Part shown: piece by piece, positions 35,927-44,369 of the stretch
Numbering within the stretch: position 1 is the first letter of the stretch
How the letters are laid out: each line of letters begins with the position of its first letter
Assembly: GCF_963677065.1 (NCBI RefSeq)
Contig: NZ_OY781872.1
Span: 2,537,419 to 2,601,418 of the forward strand
DNA length: 64,000 nt
Reading direction: 5' to 3'
Source: an uncultured Methanoregula sp.
Lineage (GTDB): Archaea > Halobacteriota > Methanomicrobia > Methanomicrobiales > Methanospirillaceae
Notes under the pieces: generated by a model
Seen by the model: only the letters and a program-made list of their open reading frames with translations
What the model was told of the DNA's origin: nothing
Databases searched by the model: none
Translations under genes and position numbers: made by a program

Positions 35927-36773
35927 GTTGCAACTAGACCCGGAATTGGAAGGGTATGAAAACCTGGTAACAGTGCGTGCCATCGCCCCAATCCCAATGT
36001 TGCAACTAGACCCGGAATTAGAAGGGTATGAAAACCTCTTAGAGGTACCTGATTTCCATTCCATTTTTTATCGTTGCAACTAGACCCGGAATCAGAAGGG
36101 TATGAAAACTCATCCCCACCATCAGCACTGCCAATAGCGCGATCCGCGATAGTTGCAACTAGACCCGAAATTAGAAGGGTATGAAAACGGCAACATCGGG
36201 GTGGTGTTCGGTTTTTTTCGACCATGTTGCAACTAGACCCGAAATTAGAAGGGTATGAAAACCGCCAAAGCCCATTCCTTCCTTGATTTGTTTTTGAAGT
36301 TGCAATTAGACCCGGAATTAGAAGGGTATGAAAACATCGTGACGTAGAACAACTCCTCCCAGTTGGCCGAGATGTTTCAACTAGACCCGGAATGAGTAGG
36401 GTATGAAAACATACCATCACTTGGGCACTCGGTACTTCGTCTTGTTGCAACTAGACCCGGAATGAGAAGGGTATGAAAACCAATCCGCAAACGTGCATAT
36501 CAGCGAACCTCCCGATGTTGCAACTAGACCCGGAGTTAGAAGGGTATGAAAACAGGGGCGTTCAAAAATCTTTCGTGCAATAGTTTAGGTTGCAACAAGA
36601 CCCGGAATAAGAAGGATATAAAAACGACATATTGAAAGCCATGCTATCGACATGATAGGTTGCAACTAGACCCGGAATCAGAAGGGTATGAAAACCAAGG
36701 GCGATGTGACGTATTCGGAACCTTTTTGGTAATGAATGGAACTCATAGCCCGGAATTAAAAGGGTATGAAACA
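35927..36773 (+). CRISPR. CRISPR array 2a, 12 repeats
   Basis: Repeat starts: 35927, 35999, 36073, 36152, 36226, 36299, 36374, 36444, 36517, 36589, 36659 and a decayed one ending near 36773. Spacers are 33-42 bases. The spacers at 36554-36588, 36626-36658 and from 36696 are shared with array 1a, in the same order; the leader-proximal eight are different. Array 1a has one extra spacer between the first two shared ones. The repeat at 36589-36625 is a chimera of two array 1a repeats. Confidence 0.95.
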
Positions 36774-36979
36774 CTTCATCGGTTTCAAAATCATCTACTG
36801 ATTTTTCCAAGGGAATTTTTTCTTAAAAAAGCAGGACCGAAGTCAGATAAATTCCGAATCTATCCATCCTGAACTTGATGCGCTTTTGGAGACTCAAATT
36901 CCGGTGAAGAGATGTGCAAAGCACGTATACTAATGGGCTGGGTATTAAACAAAATGTATAAAGAGCAAAAAAGCGTACT
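36774..36979 (+). promoter_or_regulatory. Decayed internal CRISPR leader, second copy
   Basis: Counterpart of 32800-33007 with the same layout (GGGCTGGGTATTAAACAAAATGT, shown in part here as GGGCTGG and AACAAAATGTATA, then AAAAAAGCGTACTG). It differs by point changes and separates arrays 2a and 2b. Confidence 0.6.
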
Positions 36980-37666
36980 GTGCATTATCACCCGAAACGA
37001 GAAGGGTATGAAAACTGTGTAGGTTCGCGTCTGTTCCTTTGAGTTTTAAGGACCGAAACCACTATTCATCAAAACGGGCAAGGGAATTTTTACTATCGAG
37101 ATACGATTGCATTTGACCCTCCCGAATAATGTCACCTGGGATCAGAAGGGTATGAAAACTATCCATAATTTTGTCTCTCTAAAGCATAGTTGACGTTGCA
37201 ACTAGACCCGTAATCAGAAGGGTATGAAAACATCATCGCCCGAAAGGGCGAACTGCGGTGAAACAACGTTGCAATTAGACCCGGAATCAGAAGGGTATGA
37301 AAACTCTCCAGCATTAAAAAGCGCTCCCGCCAAATAGAGTTGCAACTAGACCCGGTATCAGAAGGGTATGAAAACTATCATCTTTCAGAAGTTTGAGCTC
37401 TGGAATCGATGTTGCAACTAGACCCGGAATCAGAAGGGTATGAAAACATCGCATTAGGAGTGCTAGCATATACCGCGAGATCTCGTTGCAACTAGACCCG
37501 GAATCAGAAGGGTATGAAAACCCTTTCTTGGTTTAGTGTGACTCCTAACATGTTGTGTTGCAACTAGACCCGGAATCAGAAGGGTATGAAAACTTGTGAT
37601 TAATCCAGAATCTCTCTGTGTTCTCCCTTGTTGCAACTAGACCCGAAATAAGAAGGGTGCGAAAAC
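36980..37666 (+). CRISPR. CRISPR array 2b, 9 repeats, two degenerate
   Basis: Repeat starts: 36980 (degenerate), about 37124 (degenerate), 37195, 37268, 37339, 37411, 37485, 37557 and 37630. Spacers are 34-37 bases. The segment 37016-37123 matches 33044-33151 of array 1b. The spacers after it differ from those in 1b, so the two b blocks were edited independently after duplication or represent different parts of one old array. Confidence 0.9.
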
Positions 37667-37779
37667 CAGGAAATCGCTCAGTTCGATTCCGTTCCTCTCA
37701 CGCGTTCGATGGGTATGAAGTTGTTTGTGAGTGTATTACGATTCCAACCAAATGAAAACGAAAAAAGGACAGATTGATC

Positions 37780-37953
37780 ATGAAACAAATAATTCTTGAA
37801 ACAACCGAGGACATTCCGTGCACGAAATGTGGCGGTATTGCCACGCAAGGAGCGATATACGACTTTTCGCAGCTGTATTACTGTAACGCGTGCGATGAAG
37901 AATTAAAACAATGGGGTACTCCGGAGACGATTTTCCGTATCCGGAAGATCTGA
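37780..37953 (+). CDS. Small zinc-ribbon protein
   Basis: A 57-residue protein with two cysteine pairs: CTKC near residue 14 and CNAC near residue 39, each in a zinc-knuckle setting (CTKCGG, YYCNACDEEL). This fits a single zinc ribbon. AAGGAC lies about nine bases before the ATG. It stands just downstream of array 2b and upstream of a toxin-antitoxin pair. Its function is unknown. Confidence 0.55.
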   Translation: MKQIILETTEDIPCTKCGGIATQGAIYDFSQLYYCNACDEELKQWGTPETIFRIRKI

Positions 37954-38078
37954 ATCAGGCAATCAATCCATTTTGGAAGTTATATGCGACATGGGAAGAT
38001 GAGAAGCCAGATCCATAATCCGGATAGTATGAAAACAATATCATCATTACCGTTACCTGAACGAATATTCTTATCAGA

Positions 38079-38105
38079 GTATATGCTCATATACCTCAGT
38101 ATATG
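38079..38105 (+). promoter_or_regulatory. Operator candidate of the toxin-antitoxin pair
   Basis: GTATATG (38079-38085) and CATATAC (38088-38094) form a perfect 7-base palindrome. A third GTATATG at 38099-38105 contains the antitoxin start codon. This is a typical arrangement for antitoxin autorepression. Confidence 0.6.
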
Positions 38106-38363
38106 CCCCAAGTTACCTCCGTTAGAATCCGAACAGATACCAAGGCACTCCTGGATGATCTGAAACTGAATCCACGTGAGACCTATGATGATGTGGTACG
38201 CCGCTTAGCTGAAGCCGCGTATGATGATGAGCCCCTGACTACGGAAGAGATCGAAGCAATGGAAGAAGGAATTGCGGATATCAAGGCCGGTCGTGTCCGG
38301 CCCCTCCGGGAGATTATGAAAGAGCTGGGCGACGACAAAGTTATCGGGTCCGGGCATTCGTGA
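38103..38363 (+). CDS. Antitoxin of a RelE-type pair
   Basis: An 86-residue protein. The N-terminus (SVRIRTDTKALLDDLKL, then ETYDDVVRRLAE) is a ribbon-helix-helix-like DNA-binding region; the acidic C-terminal half (EPLTTEEIEAMEEGIADIKAG) would wrap the toxin. The start codon lies in a repeated GTATATG operator motif, so the gene probably represses itself. The toxin gene starts four bases after its stop. Confidence 0.75.
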   Translation: MPQVTSVRIRTDTKALLDDLKLNPRETYDDVVRRLAEAAYDDEPLTTEEIEAMEEGIADIKAGRVRPLREIMKELGDDKVIGSGHS

Positions 38364-38367
38364 TTTC

Positions 38368-38634
38368 GTGTATTGGATTGCGTTGTCACGGAGGGCGGAG
38401 AAAGACCTGGCAGAGATTCCCCGGGAGCACCGGATTCACATTGAGCGGGCATTAGAAAAGTTTGCCGAACACCCGGATCAGAGACACGATGTGGTAAAAG
38501 TCAGGGACAGCCCGAAAGTGGCACCACGATACCGGATTCGGATCGGGGAATACCGGGCAACGTTCTTTATCTGGCATAACCTGCTCCTTATCGAAATTAT
38601 CACCATCGGGAAAAAGAAAAATTTTGATTATTGA
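38368..38634 (+). CDS. RelE/ParE-family toxin
   Basis: An 88-residue toxin with the family pattern ALSRRAEKDLAEIP, then YRIRIGEYRATFFIW and a C-terminal ITIGKKKNFDY. RelE toxins cut mRNA on the ribosome; related ParE proteins inhibit gyrase, and sequence alone does not separate them. The start is a GTG, coupled to the antitoxin stop. The pair may stabilise the CRISPR region. Confidence 0.78.
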   Translation: MYWIALSRRAEKDLAEIPREHRIHIERALEKFAEHPDQRHDVVKVRDSPKVAPRYRIRIGEYRATFFIWHNLLLIEIITIGKKKNFDY

Positions 38635-38726
38635 CCCATTCTCTTCTCCCGAACATTATTTTTTCAATCCGGAAAATAGGGAGGCTCTTTTCCGTTACGA
38701 ATCTTTTCATCGGGAACCGGTTCTTT

Positions 38727-38762
38727 TGCACTGAGTCCCGGAATCAGCAGGACATGAAAACC
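38727..38762 (+). CRISPR. Isolated degenerate CRISPR repeat
   Basis: 36 bases starting TTGCACTGAGTCCCGGAATC and ending ACATGAAAAC match the array consensus at most positions. No leader and no second repeat are adjacent. A weaker resemblance lies at 38010-38036 (ATCCGGATAGTATGAAAAC). These are probably array remains. Confidence 0.5.
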
Positions 38763-39056
38763 GGCACTCATCACATGAAGTTACACCGGTAAAAGCGGTT
38801 TTAGCATACTTTTGTCGGACCGGACAGATCGATATCACCTGAATCATAGTTTAGTACTGTATAAATTGAACCCATTATCAGATGGATCTTACAAAAAAAT
38901 CATCTGACCCTATTATAACGATTATTTCCGGCCATGGAAGAATTTCCGGTCTCCGGATGAACCCGCTTGTCTTTTTTTTGCAGTCCCGGGGTCTGCATTT
39001 CAGACCGGATACCTCGATTCACGGTTGAAATTCTCATTCAGAATGGAGTATTGTAT

Positions 39057-40601
39057 ATGTATCAGAAATCAGGGTTTCCAGACCAGATTGTCGCAGACAA
39101 GGTGTACTCGAAAGAAGACCTTGCAGGAATGTGGAATGCCATCGACTGGAAGGATGTCCGGGAGATGGTGTTAGTGCAGCAGTGCAGGATTGCCCGGGCT
39201 GCTCTTGAAAAAAATGTTGATGAGATCCCGCAATTGCAGCAGGAACTCGTGAGCTCCGATGAAGCCAGGGCTCTTGCTGTGTGGGAAGTCATGCACCGGA
39301 AGAGCCGTAACACCCCGGGTGTTGATGGCGTTGTCTGGGAGACACCGGCGCAGTGGATGTCTGCGGCTCTTCACCTGAACAATGATGAATATGAATCCAT
39401 GCCGCTCCTCCGGTTCTTCATTCCCAAGGAATCGGGAAAACTCCGGCCTATCGGGATTTCCGCAATGCACGACCGGGCAATGCAGATGCTCTATACCTTT
39501 GCCCTCCAGCCGGTTGCCGAGACCTGGGGAGATCCCCACTCCTTCGGGTACCGGTTGTTCCGTTCCGCAAAAGATGCGTGTACTGCAATCCGTCAATTCC
39601 TTGATGAGGAAAAGGCAGACGAGATCTGGGTGCTTGATGCCGATATCACCGGATGCTTTGACAATATCCGCCATGACTGGATCCTCAGTCACCTGCCAAT
39701 ATCCCGAACGTATCTCAGGCAGGTGCTGAAATCCGGCTGTATGTATTGCGGCCGGTATTCTCCAACTACCCGGGGGGTTCCCCAGGGCGGGATAATATCA
39801 CCGGTCCTTGCGAACATGACGCTCGACGGGCTGGAACCCCGGCTCATGAAAGCGTTCGGGAAACCCGGGGAAAATGATGCAGATCCACAAAATTCCGGAT
39901 CCGGTCTCCGGTTCGTCCGGTATGCCGACGATTTCGTTATACTCACGACATCCCGGAGCGTTGCGGAAGAGGCATGGGACGAGATCAATGCGTTCCTGAA
40001 ACCTCGTGGGCTCAGTCTCTCGGACGAGAAAACCCGGATTGTTCCGGTGAGCGACAGCTTTCATTTCCTTCACTGGCGATTCTGCAAAGAAGAAGAGGGA
40101 TTATCAATCAGGCCTTCGGATGCCTCGGGGCACCATATCCGGGAGGTGCTCAGGGAGTTTTTCAATACGAAACAATTCCAGAATCCCGACGAACTTATCC
40201 GGAAACTCAATCCACTCCTTCGCGGGTACGCGTTCTACCACCGGAATGTTGATGCTGCTGAACTCTTCCGAACACTGGATGCCTGTATCCACGATAACGT
40301 TCTCGGGCTGCTCGGAACCTGGTTTCCCAAAGACAGCCAGAGATCCCTGGAGAAACGGTTCTTTTCCCCAACAGAAGCCGGTCCTCCCCAGTTCCATACC
40401 GCAACAGAATTCCTGTATATTCTTTCCTCAACACCCCCTTGTCCGGAAAAGATCCTGATAATGGATCTGAATCCCTTCATTGACCGGGATCTTTTCACAC
40501 AACGGGAAGAGCAGGGGGACTCATTGGATCAGAGCGTATACCGGGAGCGGAAGCAATGCAGGGAAGAGGGGAGGAAATACGGGATTCCGGAATACTGGTG
40601 A
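39057..40601 (+). CDS. Group II intron-like reverse transcriptase inside the CRISPR locus
   Basis: A 514-residue reverse transcriptase. An N-terminal RVT_N-like region (MWNAIDWKDVREMV) precedes the RT domain: NTPGVDGV, LRPIGISAMHDRAMQ, DADITGCFDNI, GVPQGGIISPVLANM and the catalytic RYADDFVIL. A maturase-like X region follows (FLHWRF, then NPLLRGYAFYHRN). No C-terminal HNH domain is present. The start at 39057 (ATG) is preferred to upstream TTG codons. I see no domain V-like hairpin (AGC...GAAA...GTT) after it, so a complete group II intron is not evident. It lies between arrays 2b and 3, 7.5 kb from cas1. It could supply cDNA for spacer acquisition, or be an intron remnant. Confidence 0.8.
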   Translation: MYQKSGFPDQIVADKVYSKEDLAGMWNAIDWKDVREMVLVQQCRIARAALEKNVDEIPQLQQELVSSDEARALAVWEVMHRKSRNTPGVDGVVWETPAQWMSAALHLNNDEYESMPLLRFFIPKESGKLRPIGISAMHDRAMQMLYTFALQPVAETWGDPHSFGYRLFRSAKDACTAIRQFLDEEKADEIWVLDADITGCFDNIRHDWILSHLPISRTYLRQVLKSGCMYCGRYSPTTRGVPQGGIISPVLANMTLDGLEPRLMKAFGKPGENDADPQNSGSGLRFVRYADDFVILTTSRSVAEEAWDEINAFLKPRGLSLSDEKTRIVPVSDSFHFLHWRFCKEEEGLSIRPSDASGHHIREVLREFFNTKQFQNPDELIRKLNPLLRGYAFYHRNVDAAELFRTLDACIHDNVLGLLGTWFPKDSQRSLEKRFFSPTEAGPPQFHTATEFLYILSSTPPCPEKILIMDLNPFIDRDLFTQREEQGDSLDQSVYRERKQCREEGRKYGIPEYW

Positions 40602-40768
40602 GGAAAAAGATCAATGCTATAGATTTTGGATTTTTTCAACCGGCTCGGTTTTCTGCCGGGGGGCTGAAAAGAGTATTAGCAAAATGGTGATCTGACAAAA
40701 AATATTTTTCAGAAATCCGGTTGATTGATTCCCATGGGATTACCCGAACCAAGTGAGTCGGGTTGCCT

Positions 40769-40899
40769 CAGATTCCGATAGAGTTCCCAAAGAGACGGAT
40801 AAAATTCTGATCATTCCCATCGGTAAAAACTGTATTTCACGCCGGGTAACGGTTCATGGGTTATTGCCAGAAAAACGGCAGTCTTTCATTGTCATTTAA
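40769..40899 (+). pseudogene. cas2 3' relic before leader 3
   Basis: The tail encodes KETDKILIIPIGKNCISRR and ends RQSFIVI, matching Cas2 from KDTDKIMIVPLCKNCVSRL to PRSFIVI. A one-base deletion near 40785 breaks the frame upstream of this. The 5' two thirds of cas2 are missing. It ends with TAA directly before a leader, like the intact cas2 gene. Confidence 0.75.
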
Positions 40900-41045
40900 T
40901 AATGATTATATAGATCCTTTCCGGATTTTACGTCGAAGTCCCGCTGGTCTTTTTAAACCCCCAGTCCCCGGTGAGACCAGCGGAAAAATTCTCAAATCCG
41001 GGGCAGAACTGCAAAGCAAAAGGTATTTAGAATAAAAAGCGCACT
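40900..41045 (+). promoter_or_regulatory. CRISPR leader 3
   Basis: Same layout as leader 1 but diverged. The dyad is CCGCTGGTCT (40941-40950) with AGACCAGCGG (40974-40983), ten perfect pairs, so both arms changed together relative to leaders 1 and 2. TTTTTAAACCC lies between the arms. AAATCCGGGGCAGAACTGC and AATAAAAAGCGCACT follow. Confidence 0.8.
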
Positions 41046-41747
41046 ATTGCAACTAGACCCGGAATTAGAAGGGTATGAAAACAAGCTGTGCCTTAATACG
41101 GTGATTCTCATTCGTTAGGTTGCAACTAGACCCGGAATTAGAAGGGTATGAAAACTTGCCCGTGGATTGGTAATAGTAATCGGTCAATCCTGTGTTGCAA
41201 CTAGACCCGGAATTAGAAGGGTATGAAAACGCCCTTAAGGCTTTTGCAACTTTCTCATTCATTGTCGTTGCAACTAGACCCGGAATTAGAAGGGTATGAA
41301 AACACACGGAACCTCTGCGCTGCCGTTCCAATATGCAGTTGCAATTAGACCCGAAATCAGAAGGGTATGAAAACATGTATTGCACCGGGATTTCTATGGT
41401 GTTGACAAAAGTTGCAACTAGACCCGGAATTAGAAGGGTATGAAAACGCCAGTATCGGACGGACTGAGGCAATTTCAACAGATCTTGGTGTTGCAACTAG
41501 ACCCGGAATTAGAAGGGTATGAAAACGGTAACTCTCCTTACCTGAAGAATCTTGTTTGATCTGTTGCAACTAGACCCGGAATCAGAAGGGTATGAAAACA
41601 AATGTACCTGAATCGCTGCAGACAACGGACCCTGTTTTGGTTGCAATTAGACCCGGAATAAGAAGGGTATGAAAACTTCGTGGATGTTTCGCAGTTCTTC
41701 GAGTAATGGAGATGCAACTAGACCCGGAATTAGAAGGGTATGAAATC
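41046..41747 (+). CRISPR. CRISPR array 3, 10 repeats
   Basis: Repeat starts: 41046, 41119, 41194, 41267, 41338, 41411, 41490, 41563, 41640 and 41711 (terminal, ends GAAATC). Spacers are 34-42 bases. The repeat sequence is the same as in arrays 1 and 2, so the same Cas6 can process it. No spacer is shared with the other arrays by eye. Repeats are more uniform than in array 1, which suggests a younger array. Confidence 0.95.
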
Positions 41748-42457
41748 CTCACCGCAAGAACATTCAAAAATCTGAAAATCTGGCAGACCGTTGCACAATC
41801 CGGGGCCGGTACTGCATAGCAAAAATTTTATATTAATCGGATTTAATGAGTAAATGGAGACTCTGGGCCTCCAGCTCAGGCTCTGGAACAATTTTGAAGT
41901 ATTCTCTGATTTCGTGTTTTTGTCCCATTGAAACCGAATCATCCGGGCTTTTATTCAGGGCATCCTGCATTTATTGTCGGGCTCTCGATCTCATGTCCTG
42001 AATGTCAGGAAATGCCGGGAGACCCCCATTGAATTTCCCGGAAGACCGGATATCACGGACAGGTACGACACGATCAGAACGGGTATGCATTGATGTTCCG
42101 GCAAACAATCGGGAATCGTGACGGTCAATTCCCCCGGCTATTACTCCGGTAAGTTCCTGCAGATAAGCAGTACCTCCTTTTGTCAATTCCACGTAGACCA
42201 CCAGGACCGGCGAACAACCGGTTTCCCGCCAGGTCACCGGATATCCCGAAGGGAAGGTGGCATTGGACCAGGTATCCCGGTTTACTTGCCGATAGCGATG
42301 CAACTGGAACCGACATTCTTCCGTGAGTAACCGGATTCGATCTGTGTCAGATTGCGGGAAGTACACCGGATCTCTCGGAATGATCCGTGATAATGTCTTC
42401 CGGCAAAATGCATGCCCCGTCATTTCTTTTGAAAAAACTAAAATGAGGTTATCCTTT
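41748..42457. other. Intergenic with a leader relic
   Basis: Bases 41796-41830 (CAATCCGGGGCCGGT, CATAGCAAAAATTTTA) resemble the conserved leader block without a following repeat. The rest has no gene I can support. A 150-codon minus-strand frame (41971-42423) is arginine-rich and without family features. Confidence 0.4.
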
Positions 42458-43054
42458 ATGTTGGAACTGGTGTTTGAAAGAGTAAAAGGAATTATCTTAA
42501 ACCCTGTTGAGAATTTCCGGCTGGCGGTAAACGATACGATGTCGTTTACGCTCGTGTACTACTTTATCCTGCTTGCGGTATTCGGGATATTGTTCACCTT
42601 CACCCTGTCCGGAGGATTCGGGATGTTCATGCTGTACAGTATACAGGGCATGACCGCGATAATCCTGATGCTTGCACAGATGATCGTGTCCCTGTTCATC
42701 GGGGCGCTCTGGCTTCATGTCTGGGTGTATATACTTGGTGGCCGCAAGGGTGTCAGGAACACCCTGAAAGTGGTTGCCTATGCCATGACCCCGACCCTGC
42801 TTCTCGGCTGGCTCTTTCCGGTTGGCATGATTGTCGGGAGTGCCTGGTATCTGGTTCTTGAAGTCATTGGGATCCGGGAACTCCAGCAGCTGCCAACCGG
42901 CCGGGCGGTTCTCGCTGTTGCCCTCGCTATCGCAGTCGGGATTGTCATCTACCTTGTGGTTCTGTTCATGATAAACCCGGATTTCTTATCATCACTGTTC
43001 GGAGCTGCCGGGACTACGCAGAGTACATCGTATCGCTCTTCGTATTCCTATTAA
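42458..43054 (+). CDS. Yip1-family membrane protein
   Basis: A 198-residue integral membrane protein. The start at 42458 is supported by GAGGT eight bases upstream; an ATG at 42443 and a longer frame are less likely. The N-terminus (ELVFERVKGIILNPVENF) is the typical Yip1 opening, followed by about five hydrophobic helices and a conserved cytoplasmic-loop pattern (GGRKGVRNTLKVVAYAMTP). The C-terminus is S/T/Y-rich. Yip1-type proteins in archaea have no settled role. It is not obviously connected to the CRISPR genes around it. Confidence 0.75.
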   Translation: MLELVFERVKGIILNPVENFRLAVNDTMSFTLVYYFILLAVFGILFTFTLSGGFGMFMLYSIQGMTAIILMLAQMIVSLFIGALWLHVWVYILGGRKGVRNTLKVVAYAMTPTLLLGWLFPVGMIVGSAWYLVLEVIGIRELQQLPTGRAVLAVALAIAVGIVIYLVVLFMINPDFLSSLFGAAGTTQSTSYRSSYSY

Positions 43055-44091
43055 CGGTTCTTTTTTTTTCAACCGGTTTCTGTAAAGAAAAAGGATTTGG
43101 AAAATCCGAAACAACGAGAAATTGTGCGAACCTTTCGTGGTTACCGGCTCTTTTTTTTACCGGCTGTTTCCTGAGCCGGGAAATTGCTTGTTCCGATACT
43201 GAGTGGACGGGCCGTTTTTTTGTGGTTTTCGTAAGACCAGGACAAAAAAATCACCCTCCGGAAAACCACCATTCTCTCCTGTGGGGGTATGCAATAAACC
43301 CTGGGGGAAACCACATTTCGCACGATCCCTGCACCTCCCCGGTTGCCAAAACAAGCCCTGTACGGGCTCCGTTTCGGGGTTTTTGGTGACGGAACCAGAC
43401 CCGGCCGGGAATTTAGTGCATCGCTTTTTTTAATCGCTCAAATAACGCTGTTTTTCAAATATTACGCCCGCATTAGGAGTATTTGTGTAACCTTTTTATT
43501 GCGTTTCTGTTGATCTGTGACCTACTACTGGCTGTTTTTTGGAGAATCGCGATTCCAGGCCCCCTGGCGTGCCCCGGATTGCGACCCTGAATTTTAAGAG
43601 TTTATGACGTGAATTTCGTCAAAATACGGGTTTTGCAGGGGTATTTTTTACCGTCGGAGCGCTCTTGCGGGGGGAAAAACCCCGTAATACGTAAATAAGC
43701 TAAAAGGATCCGGCTACTGGTGAAAACCGGTACGGGAAAATGGTTGCCAGAAAATAATCTTTTTTCGTTCCCGGAATTTTCCGAAAAACTTTTTCGGTTC
43801 ACGGGATTTTTTTTTCATTCGTAACCGCAATATCGTGCCGGATTTTTTTCCGGTTTCTATTTGGTAACAATTTCAGCACAATATTTTTTTGCAGAACGTG
43901 AATCTGCAATCTTCCGGGAATTTCCCGGTTAATTAATTTATCAGAAGACCGGTTTTTTTTATTGGACCGGTTTTCAGCCGGGCGGTTGCGAAGAGTATTA
44001 GCAAAATGGTGATCTGAAAAAAAATAATTTTCAGAAATCCGGTGGGTTGATTCCCAGGTGATTACCTGGGCTGAACGATTACGCTGCCCGA
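43055..44091. other. Intergenic, A/T homopolymer-rich; right half copies the region before array 3
   Basis: No gene is supported. From about 43960 the sequence matches the stretch after the reverse transcriptase (from about 40630), including GAGTATTAGCAAAATGGTGA at 43993-44012 and 40672-40691. This shows that arrays 3 and 4 share upstream flanks. The left part has many T and A runs and palindromic CCGG words. Confidence 0.5.
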
Positions 44092-44222
44092 CAGATTCCG
44101 ACAGAGTTCCCAAAGAGACGGATAAAATTCTGATCATTCCAATCTGTAAAAACTGTATTTCACGTCTGGTAACGGTTCATGGGGTATTGCCAAAAAAACG
44201 GCAGTCTTTCATTGTCATTTAA
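44092..44222 (+). pseudogene. cas2 3' relic before leader 4
   Basis: The tail encodes KETDKILIIPICKNCISRLV and ends RQSFIVI. It is closer to intact Cas2 than the relic at 40769 (it keeps CKNC and SRLV). The homology begins at GCCCGACAGAT. Only the last third of the gene is present. It abuts leader 4. Confidence 0.75.
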
Positions 44223-44369
44223 TAATGATTATATAGATCCTTTCCGGATTTTACGTCGAAGTCCCGCTGGTCTTTTTAAACCCCAGTCCCCCGGTGAGAC
44301 CAGCGGAAAAATTCTCAAATCCGGGGCAGAACTGCAAAGCAAAAGGTATTTAGAATAAAAAAGCGCACT
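44223..44369 (+). promoter_or_regulatory. CRISPR leader 4
   Basis: Close copy of leader 3. Dyad CCGCTGGTCT (44264-44273) and AGACCAGCGG (44297-44306) with TTTTTAAACC between the arms, then AAATCCGGGGCAGAACTGC and AATAAAAAAGCGCACT before the first repeat. Confidence 0.8.

Noticed and set aside
38967..39056. N-terminal extension of the reverse transcriptase from a TTG
   Set aside because: The added residues show no RT similarity; ATG 39057 precedes the conserved region.
40602..40768. Group II intron 3' end after the reverse transcriptase
   Set aside because: I looked for a domain V-like hairpin with a GAAA loop and for a conserved AY end and found none; a covariance search is still needed.
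41971..42423. 150-codon minus-strand frame between array 3 and the Yip1 gene
   Set aside because: Arginine-rich, no family features, no ribosome binding site. Kept only as a weak possibility.
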